Below, one piece after another: positions 1-4,136 of a DNA stretch of 9,011 nt. Every line of letters begins with the position of its first letter. The stretch's first letter is position 1. Source of the stretch: Clostridiales bacterium (GTDB lineage: Bacteria; Bacillota; Clostridia; Oscillospirales; Ruminococcaceae); assembly GCA_029007575.1 (NCBI GenBank), contig JAQXIB010000287.1:1-9011 (forward strand). The letters are read 5' to 3'. Below the pieces are notes generated by a model. It ran no database searches, was not told where the DNA came from, and saw only the letters and a list, made by a program, of their open reading frames with translations. The position numbers and the translations under genes are program-made.

Positions 1-17
1 CTGTGTTCGCATCAAGA

Positions 18-118
18 AATGTCTGAACCAAGAAAAATGCGAAAATTCGTATTTTTCTTGGTTTATACGGCAATAGCCGTTCGAACAAATCAAATTTTTG
101 ATTTGTTCAGCAGACATT
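18..118. repeat. Four-armed inverted-repeat structure (closing stem plus three hairpins)
   Basis: An 8-bp closing stem pairs AATGTCTG (18-25) with CAGACATT (111-118) perfectly. It encloses three separate hairpins: 28-61 (CCAAGAAAAAT with ATTTTTCTTGG, extended by GCGA/TCGT), 67-80 (ACGGC, loop AATA, GCCGT) and 83-108 (12-bp arms GAACAAATCAAA / TTTGATTTGTTC). Nearly every base between 18 and 118 is paired, so the segment folds as a four-way junction as RNA or a cruciform as DNA. No reading frame accounts for it. It may be the tail of an upstream transcript, a small structured RNA, or a palindromic non-autonomous repeat; the sequence alone does not decide. The rest of 1-254 holds no gene I can support. 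Confidence 0.7.
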
Positions 119-215
119 ACATAAACAGGGAAAAATCTCAAATAATAAAAGTGCATCTTGTATTTTCATAAAACATGATTAAAATATTTTATCTCATCAT
201 GATAAGAATATGCAA

Positions 216-239
216 CGGCGGTAACATAGTAAACCGCCG
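216..239 (+). promoter_or_regulatory. 5' UTR hairpin just upstream of the lipoprotein ribosome binding site
   Basis: CGGCGGT (216-222) and ACCGCCG (233-239) form a 7-bp GC-rich stem with a 10-nt loop. It ends five bases before the GGGG core of the ribosome binding site (244-247). Lacking a U-run it is not a terminator. It could protect the mRNA 5' end or influence translation of the lipoprotein. No confident promoter was found in 119-215. Confidence 0.5.
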
Positions 240-254
240 GAAAGGGGCACCGAG

Positions 255-464
255 ATGAAAAAAGGTTTGATTTTAGCGGCTGCCGTACTGGCAGTGATGT
301 CCTTTGCGGTTGGATGTAAAAAGACCGGAGAGGGCATTGCATCGGACTTTCATTCCACAGAAAGTACTGTTTCGGACGTAATCAGTAAGGCAGGAGGAAT
401 GATTTCCAATGCCGAAGACAAAACTGAGAGCATCATTTCTGATATTGTCAGCGATGTAAGGTAA
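255..464 (+). CDS. Small predicted lipoprotein of unknown function
   Basis: The product is a 69-residue peptide with a classic lipoprotein signal: positively charged MKK, a hydrophobic stretch (LILAAAVLAVMSFAV, residues 5-19) and a lipobox ending AVGC with the lipidated cysteine at 21. After cleavage by signal peptidase II, about 49 residues would remain, rich in Ser, Asp and Glu, and anchored to the outer face of the membrane. The mature part (VSDVISKAGGMISNAED and following) has a regular hydrophobic spacing consistent with an amphipathic helix. The start is fixed by AAAGGGG at 241-247, seven bases upstream. It is monocistronic, with a strong terminator 7 bp after the stop. I do not recognise a family. 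The lipobox and clean gene architecture make it a real gene, but no function can be given. Confidence 0.8.
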   Translation: MKKGLILAAAVLAVMSFAVGCKKTGEGIASDFHSTESTVSDVISKAGGMISNAEDKTESIISDIVSDVR

Positions 465-470
465 GAAAAG

Positions 471-505
471 CGGATATTCCGGTTAAAGCGGAATATCCGT
501 TTTTT
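471..505 (+). terminator. Intrinsic terminator after the lipoprotein gene
   Basis: CGGATATTCCG (471-481) and CGGAATATCCG (489-499) form a perfect 11-bp stem with a 7-nt loop, followed directly by six T residues (500-505). It isolates the lipoprotein transcript from the sirtuin gene. Confidence 0.95.
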
Positions 506-524
506 CGTTGTGATTGTGGCTATT

Positions 525-556
525 GGTTTGCCAAACCTGCATGAGTGTGGTATAAT
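525..556 (+). promoter_or_regulatory. Sigma-A promoter of the sirtuin gene with an overlapping palindrome
   Basis: The -35 box TTGCCA (528-533) and -10 box TATAAT (551-556) are separated by exactly 17 bp. A perfect 6+1+6 palindrome, GGTTTG-C-CAAACC (525-537), covers the whole -35 box. This placement would suit a repressor operator, but no regulator is encoded nearby. The promoter call is strong; the operator call is tentative. Confidence 0.8.
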
Positions 557-620
557 ATTAATAATATCAATGCGAATATTTTAGTATAAGACATACTTTC
601 AGCATTTGGGGTGAAATATC

Positions 621-1328
621 GTGACTTTGCAAAATATGATTGATCAGAGCAACAACATTGTTTTTTTCGGGGGCGCAGGTGTTTCGACCGAAAGCGGAAT
701 TCCGGATTTTCGGAGCGTAGACGGCATCTATCATCAAAAATATGACTATCCGCCGGAAACCATTTTAAGCCATAGCTTTTTTGAATCTCATACGGCGGAA
801 TTTTATGAGTTTTATCGGGATAAAATGTTGTACTTGGATGCAAAGCCGAATCCTGCTCATCGGAAACTGGCTGAATTAGAACAGGCGGGAAAGCTGTCTG
901 CCGTGGTCACACAAAACATTGACGGACTGCATCAGAAAGCAGGCAGTAAAAAGGTGTTTGAATTACATGGATCGGTGCATCGCAATTACTGTCAAAGCTG
1001 CGGAAAATGTTATGATGCGACGTATATGAAAGAAAGCATTTCGATCCCTCATTGCAGTTGTGGAGGAATCATCAAGCCGGATGTGGTTTTGTACGAAGAG
1101 CCTTTGGATGACCATGTTGTGCAGGGCGCTGTTCGGGCCATTGAAAATGCCGATATGATGATTGTCGGCGGAACGTCGTTGAATGTGTATCCGGCGGCAG
1201 GATTGCTGCGGTATTTCGGTGGGCAATATTTGGTGATTATCAATCGGGACAGTACGCCGGCGGATCGTTCCGCTTCCTTATTGATTCAGGAGGACATCGG
1301 CAAAGTAATGGCAAAGATTAAAATATGA
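621..1328 (+). CDS. Sir2-family NAD-dependent protein deacylase (sirtuin)
   Basis: This 235-residue cytoplasmic sirtuin is predicted to remove acyl groups from protein lysines using NAD, releasing nicotinamide and O-acyl-ADP-ribose. All family motifs are visible in order: GAGVSTESGIPDFRS (18-32, NAD binding), TQNIDGLHQKAG (97-108), the catalytic His116 in LHGS, zinc ligands C124/C127 and C145/C147 (CxxC then CxC), IKPDVVLYEE (151-160) and GGTSLNVYPAAG (183-194), then a late NRDSTPAD stretch. The CxC second zinc pair differs from the textbook CxxC but I recall it from clostridial members. Length is normal for the bacterial CobB group. The start is GTG at 621 with GGGGTG at 607-612 as ribosome binding site; an in-frame ATG at 636 has no comparable site. 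It is a single-gene unit with its own promoter. The preferred acyl group cannot be told from sequence. Confidence 0.93.
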   Translation: MTLQNMIDQSNNIVFFGGAGVSTESGIPDFRSVDGIYHQKYDYPPETILSHSFFESHTAEFYEFYRDKMLYLDAKPNPAHRKLAELEQAGKLSAVVTQNIDGLHQKAGSKKVFELHGSVHRNYCQSCGKCYDATYMKESISIPHCSCGGIIKPDVVLYEEPLDDHVVQGAVRAIENADMMIVGGTSLNVYPAAGLLRYFGGQYLVIINRDSTPADRSASLLIQEDIGKVMAKIKI

Positions 1329-1329
1329 T

Positions 1330-1358
1330 TTGCATTTTGCTTTGTATCATGCTATAAT
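1330..1358 (+). promoter_or_regulatory. Distal promoter of the queuosine-salvage operon
   Basis: TTGCAT (1330-1335), a 17-bp spacer, then TATAAT (1353-1358) with an extended -10 TG two bases upstream (TGCTATAAT). It begins immediately behind the sirtuin stop codon and would add about 77 nt of leader compared with the proximal promoter. Confidence 0.6.
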
Positions 1359-1435
1359 AACCCCAAAAGCAGGTTGCGCTTTTGAGAATATTGAAACGCT
1401 GCTCGCTTCGCTGTGCAAACGGTATGTGTTATAAT
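1351..1435 (+). repeat. Dispersed repeat, copy 1, bounded by TATAAT boxes
   Basis: This 85-bp segment starts and ends with a TGnTATAAT box and has a second, diverged copy at 3951-4052. The last 54 bp (1382-1435) align without gaps to 3999-4052 with 45 of 54 identical bases by hand count. The core CTGCTCGCTTCGCTG (1399-1413) is identical. The left part differs between copies but in both is a hairpin; here CAAAAGC (1364-1370) pairs with GCTTTTG (1378-1384). The repeat lies upstream of the riboswitch and supplies the proximal promoter. Confidence 0.75.
1407..1435 (+). promoter_or_regulatory. Proximal promoter of the riboswitch-queL-yhhQ operon
   Basis: TTCGCT (1407-1412), a 17-bp spacer and TATAAT (1430-1435) with an extended -10 (TGTTATAAT). 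The -35 is poor (three matches of six) but the -10 is perfect and extended. Transcription would start near 1442, about 25 nt before the riboswitch aptamer, a natural spacing. An identical -35/-10 arrangement is in repeat copy 2. Confidence 0.65.
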
Positions 1436-1467
1436 GGTTCCTGCTTAAAGGAATAAAAAATTGAATA

Positions 1468-1510
1468 GGACAGTTCGTGACCATCCTGTCCGTTATCAAA
1501 AAAACTAGGG
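1468..1510 (+). ncRNA. preQ1-I riboswitch aptamer
   Basis: GGACAG (1468-1473) and CTGTCC (1486-1491) form a 6-bp P1 stem around a 12-nt loop (1474-1485). Next comes GTTATC and the A-rich tail AAAAAAACTAGGG (1498-1510). This matches the preQ1 class I plan: short stem, pyrimidine-starting loop of about 12 nt, then an A-rich tail ending in ACUA that folds back to make the ligand-binding pseudoknot. The known Bacillus subtilis queC-operon aptamer has the same loop length, also starts UUC, and has the same AAAAAACUA tail. Both downstream genes belong to queuosine salvage, as expected. The P2 pseudoknot pairs were not assigned individually. Binding of preQ1 is predicted to reduce expression through the terminator at 1551-1573. 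Confidence 0.85.
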
Positions 1511-1550
1511 AAAATCGGTTGTTGCTTTTAGAAGGAACAGCCGTCATGAT

Positions 1551-1573
1551 GGGCGCGTTAAGCGTCTTTTTTT
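1551..1573 (+). terminator. Riboswitch-controlled transcription terminator
   Basis: GGGCGC (1551-1556) pairs with GCGTCT (1562-1567), including two G-U pairs, around a 5-nt loop, and seven T residues follow (1567-1573). It lies between the aptamer and the queL ribosome binding site, as an attenuator should. A separate hairpin fills the gap between aptamer and terminator: CGGTTGTT (1516-1523) with AACAGCCG (1536-1543). A competing antiterminator is possible: CCATC (1481-1485, in the aptamer loop) with GATGG (1548-1552), plus CTGTCC (1486-1491) with GGAACAG (1534-1540). Confidence 0.7.
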
Positions 1574-1599
1574 CTGCCTGTTTGGAGGTTTTGCCATTC

Positions 1600-2313
1600 A
1601 TGAATGACGCTTTAAAAGATTGCAGATATTCGTTGATTCCCGAGAAAAATCCACGGGAAATCGTATTGCTTCGGGGCAATGGGTGTAAGTGGAAACGCTG
1701 CCGGTTTTGTGATTATCATCTGGATTTTTCTTCCGACGAACAGGAAAACGCGCTCTTGAATCGCCGTGTTTTGTCGCGGGTAACAGGCAAATACGGATGT
1801 CTGGAAGTTATCAATTCCGGCAGTATCGTAGACTTAAACCGACAGACGATGGCAGATATTATACGAGTTTGTCAAACCAAAAATATCACGCGGTTGCATT
1901 TTGAATCTCATTGGATGCATCGGCAGGAAGTTGCGGCATTAAAGCAAATTTTTGCCTCTTTCGGCATTACCGCTAAAGCCAAAATCGGGGTGGAAACCTT
2001 TGACTATTCCTTTCGCGAATCCTATTTGAACAAAGGTATTTCCGAATCCAATCCAGAAAAGATTGCAAAATATTTTGATGAAGTCTGTTTGCTGCAAGGA
2101 CTGACCGGACAGACCGAGAAAACCATGCGACATGATATTGAAATCGGACTGCAATTTTTCGAGCGGGTATGTGTCAATATCATGGTTGCGAATAAAACGC
2201 AGGTACGTCCGGACGAGAAAGTGATCGAAACATTTCGGAAAGCGGTTTATCCGATATATAAGGAGAATCCCAGGGTGGACATTTTACTGCATAATACCGA
2301 TTTCGGCGTGTGA
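1600..2313 (+). CDS. queL: Radical SAM enzyme, probable queuine lyase (queuine to preQ1)
   Basis: This 237-residue protein has a radical SAM iron-sulfur motif of the CX4CX2C form at C29, C34 and C37 (GCKWKRCRFCDYH). Other radical SAM barrel features are INSGS (about 71-75, a likely SAM-contact loop) and GVETFDYSFRESYLNKG, like the late barrel motif of Elp3/MiaB-type enzymes. QueL is a radical SAM subgroup described in Clostridioides difficile and other gut bacteria that converts the base queuine to preQ1, so that bacterial Tgt can reuse it. I infer that identity from the motif, the length, the preQ1-I riboswitch in front and the transporter gene behind. The reading frame stays open upstream to a GTG at 1477, but that codon lies inside the riboswitch, so the start is ATG 1600, with GGAGG at 1584-1588. 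yhhQ follows 27 bp after the stop. An uncharacterised radical SAM protein of the same neighbourhood remains possible. Confidence 0.75.
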   Translation: MNDALKDCRYSLIPEKNPREIVLLRGNGCKWKRCRFCDYHLDFSSDEQENALLNRRVLSRVTGKYGCLEVINSGSIVDLNRQTMADIIRVCQTKNITRLHFESHWMHRQEVAALKQIFASFGITAKAKIGVETFDYSFRESYLNKGISESNPEKIAKYFDEVCLLQGLTGQTEKTMRHDIEIGLQFFERVCVNIMVANKTQVRPDEKVIETFRKAVYPIYKENPRVDILLHNTDFGV

Positions 2314-2340
2314 AAATAAAGAAAGGAACAGGAAAATAAG

Positions 2341-3060
2341 ATGAGAAATGAAATATTATTAATTGCCAGTTTGGTTGTCATATATGGAATGGTGCTGCTG
2401 TGGTATTCCTTGTTTGGAAAAAAAGGATTGTTTTGTTGGACAGTATTGGCAACGATAGCAGCCAATATAGAGGTCATGATCTTGATCGACGCTTTTGGAA
2501 TGGAACAGACTTTGGGCAATATTCTGTTTGCCTCCACTTTTTTAACCACCGATATTCTGAGCGAGCTGGAAGGAAAGAAGTCGGCAAATACCGCGGTCAA
2601 TATCGGTATTCTGACCTCGTTGTGCTTTATCGTAATTTCTCAATCATGGCTGTGGTATCTGCCAAATGCCAATGATTTTGTGTTTGACGGCATCAAAACG
2701 GTGTTTTCCAATACGCCGCGTATCATGCTTGCCGGCTTGATTGTGTATGCGATCGTTCAGAAATTTGATGTTTGGATGTATCACGTATGGTGGAAGATCA
2801 CAGAAAAGCGTTGCGGAGACAGCAAACGTTTTTTGTGGATACGGAATAATTTTTCTACTTTATTATCTCAGCTTTTAAACGCCGTTTTGTTTACCGTAGC
2901 TGCTTTCGGGGACGTTTATGACATCGGAACGTTGCTGAATATTATCGGTGTCAGCTACCTGATTTTTATCGTGACCAGTTTGGCGGATACCCCGATTGTC
3001 TATTTTGCACGCCATCTTTCGGAAAAGCGGAAGAACAAACAATCGGCAACTGCTTTGTAA
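2341..3060 (+). CDS. yhhQ: YhhQ/VUT-family queuosine precursor transporter
   Basis: This 239-residue integral membrane protein has about six to seven hydrophobic segments (roughly 4-25, 29-52, 56-70, 85-107, 127-145, 172-195, 199-218). It shows the family signatures: FASTFLTTDILSELEGKKSA (63-82), with acidic D71 and E75, and a late RNNFSTLLSQLLNAVLF region (168-184). YhhQ proteins carry queuosine precursors across the cytoplasmic membrane: preQ0/preQ1 in E. coli, queuine in Chlamydia. Paired here with a likely queuine lyase, queuine is the more logical substrate, which is inference. From memory, the late motif usually has Asp where this protein has N180. The ATG is preceded by ACAGGA at 2328-2333. 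It shares the riboswitch-controlled transcript with queL, and its stop codon lies in the loop of the terminator. Confidence 0.88.
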   Translation: MRNEILLIASLVVIYGMVLLWYSLFGKKGLFCWTVLATIAANIEVMILIDAFGMEQTLGNILFASTFLTTDILSELEGKKSANTAVNIGILTSLCFIVISQSWLWYLPNANDFVFDGIKTVFSNTPRIMLAGLIVYAIVQKFDVWMYHVWWKITEKRCGDSKRFLWIRNNFSTLLSQLLNAVLFTVAAFGDVYDIGTLLNIIGVSYLIFIVTSLADTPIVYFARHLSEKRKNKQSATAL

Positions 3061-3073
3061 CAGTTGCCGATTT
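3041..3073. terminator. Bidirectional terminator between yhhQ and radC
   Basis: AATCGGCAACTG (3041-3052) and CAGTTGCCGATT (3061-3072) form a perfect 12-bp stem. The 8-nt loop contains the yhhQ stop codon. On the plus strand the U-tract is short (TTTAT). On the minus strand the stem is followed by TGTTTGTTCTT, a better U-rich tract, so the element serves the convergent radC transcript at least as well. Confidence 0.85.
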
Positions 3074-3088
3074 ATCGGTAAATGACGA

Positions 3089-3787
3089 TTATCCCGGATT
3101 AAAATAGCCGCCTTCCATGAGGGAAACATAATCGGAAGGGGATACGATCAGGTGATCCAGCAGTCGGATTTCGCAGGTTTTCAATGCCTTATAAATGTCG
3201 TTTGTGACACAGATATCGGCATTGGAGGGAATGGCCAATCCCTGCGGATGATTGTGTGCGACAATGACATTGGCACAGTTGCAGGAAAGCGCGGTTTCCA
3301 CGATTTTGCGGACGCTGATCTGAGCCGAAGTGATGGTGCCCTCAAATAATTTTTTGCAGGACATCACCTTGCAGGTGTTGTCCAAACAGATCACGTAGAA
3401 TTCTTCGTTTACCTTGCCTTTGAAGAAAGGCTTGATATATTGTCCGATATCGCGGGAGTTTTTTAAAACCGCCGACTGATCCAGCTTGTCCAGTTCGTAT
3501 CTTCGAAAGATAGCAGGCATCATCTTCATTAAAATGGCGGCATTCTCCGTCATGCCTTTTATTTTTACCAGTTCCTCAAACGGAGCGTCAAAAGCGGCGG
3601 ACAGACTTCCGAAAGTGTTGATCAACTCGTGTGCAATCGGATTGGTATCTTTTTGCGGAATACCGAAAAAAAGTAAAATTTCAAGAACGTTGTGCGGCTC
3701 AAACTGATCCAGTCCATCAGATAAAAAACGTTGTTTCAATCGTTGCCGATGGCCTTTGTGAAGCGCCGATTGTTCGTTCTGCGGCAT
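3089..3787 (-). CDS. radC: RadC-family JAB/MPN (JAMM) domain protein
   Basis: This 232-residue protein has a helix-hairpin-helix-like N-terminal half (about 30-97, with FGIPQKDTNPIAHELI and VKIKGMTENAA) and a C-terminal JAMM metal-binding domain. The JAMM signature H-x-H-x7-S-x2-D is complete at H178, H180, S188 and D191 (HNHPQG...PSNAD). RadC proteins were named for DNA repair, but their biochemical role is unsettled; a metal-dependent hydrolase or nuclease fold is what the sequence shows. Two deviations: Gln182 stands where most members have Ser (HNHPSG), and Lys161 follows Arg160 where RE is common. The frame is open 26 codons further upstream, but ATG at 3787 is chosen because AAAGGAG (complement of 3795-3801) sits seven bases before it. 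It is transcribed alone, from a promoter at 3895-3923, and converges on yhhQ. Confidence 0.9.
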   Translation of the reverse strand: MPQNEQSALHKGHRQRLKQRFLSDGLDQFEPHNVLEILLFFGIPQKDTNPIAHELINTFGSLSAAFDAPFEELVKIKGMTENAAILMKMMPAIFRRYELDKLDQSAVLKNSRDIGQYIKPFFKGKVNEEFYVICLDNTCKVMSCKKLFEGTITSAQISVRKIVETALSCNCANVIVAHNHPQGLAIPSNADICVTNDIYKALKTCEIRLLDHLIVSPSDYVSLMEGGYFNPG

Positions 3788-3894
3788 AAATACTCTCCTT
3801 TGTTGCTTGGGTGATATATCATTGCTGTCGGTATCAAAGCGTGCAGAAGCAAATCGGCAGAACAATGATTTTTTAACATTATGATATATTTTAA

Positions 3895-3923
3895 ATTATA
3901 ACGCAAAATAATTTATTTGAAAA
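3895..3923 (-). promoter_or_regulatory. radC promoter
   Basis: On the minus strand, TTTTCA (complement of 3918-3923) and TATAAT (complement of 3895-3900) are 17 bp apart. This places the start of transcription about 100 bp upstream of the radC start codon. It sits back-to-back with the plus-strand promoter at 3930-3958. Confidence 0.6.
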
Positions 3924-3929
3924 GTCCTA

Positions 3930-3958
3930 TGTTCAAATTTTTATTTTTATGTTATAAT
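3930..3958 (+). promoter_or_regulatory. Distal promoter of the pseudouridine synthase-apgM operon
   Basis: A weak -35 TGTTCA (3930-3935), a 17-bp spacer and a perfect extended -10, TGTTATAAT (3950-3958). The TATAAT box is also the left boundary of dispersed repeat copy 2, as in the queL operon. Confidence 0.5.
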
Positions 3959-4052
3959 AACCTCATAACACTTGCAAAATCAAAAATTTTGAGTGTTATT
4001 GAGAACATTGTTACACTGCTCGCTTCGCTGCGCCAGTAGTATGTGTTATAAT
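3951..4052 (+). repeat. Dispersed repeat, copy 2, bounded by TATAAT boxes
   Basis: This is a 102-bp relative of 1351-1435. The left part is a long hairpin, ATAACACT (3965-3972) with AGTGTTAT (3992-3999), with CAAAAT/ATTTTG continuing the stem inside. The right part, 3999-4052, matches 1382-1435 at 45 of 54 positions. Both ends carry TGTTATAATAA, a direct repeat that could be a target duplication or two tandem promoters. It occupies about a third of the 349-bp gap between radC and the next gene; the rest of the gap holds promoters and a leader hairpin, with no gene seen. Confidence 0.75.
4024..4052 (+). promoter_or_regulatory. Proximal promoter inside repeat copy 2
   Basis: TTCGCT (4024-4029), a 17-bp spacer and TATAAT (4047-4052) with an extended -10 TG. 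Boxes and spacing are identical to 1407-1435, while the spacer between them has diverged, which suggests selection on the promoter boxes. Transcription would begin near 4059, about 78 nt before the start codon at 4137. Confidence 0.6.
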
Positions 4053-4068
4053 AAAAAGCAAAGCAGAT

Positions 4069-4092
4069 GAGAAAGCAGCCTGCCGCTTTTTC
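4069..4092 (+). promoter_or_regulatory. Leader hairpin upstream of the pseudouridine synthase gene
   Basis: GAGAAAGC (4069-4076) pairs with GCTTTTTC (4085-4092) with one G-U pair and an 8-nt loop. The T-run is part of the stem, so this is probably not a terminator. Its role is unknown; it may be a minor 5' UTR structure. Confidence 0.35.
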
Positions 4093-4136
4093 GGTGATGG
4101 TATGTTGCGAATTGATCTTGAAAATGAAGGATGGCC

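Noticed and set aside
18..118. CRISPR array or simple terminator at the left edge
   Set aside because: There are no regularly spaced identical repeats, and three different hairpins inside a closing stem are not a terminator architecture.
520..843. 107-codon minus-strand reading frame
   Set aside because: It overlaps the sirtuin promoter and 5' coding part and shows no protein features.
1477..1599. Extended N-terminus for the radical SAM protein starting at GTG 1477
   Set aside because: The GTG is inside the preQ1 aptamer loop, has no ribosome binding site, and the segment contains the attenuator terminator; ATG 1600 has GGAGG upstream.
1347..1679. 110-codon minus-strand reading frame
   Set aside because: It runs antisense through the dispersed repeat, the riboswitch and the start of the radical SAM gene, with no ribosome binding site or domain.
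3788..3865. 26-residue N-terminal extension of RadC to 3865
   Set aside because: ATG at 3787 has an excellent AAAGGAG site at the right distance; the upstream codons have none and do not resemble RadC.
3965..3999. Transcription terminator inside repeat copy 2
   Set aside because: The hairpin lacks a following U-run; the T-rich stretch is in the stem itself.
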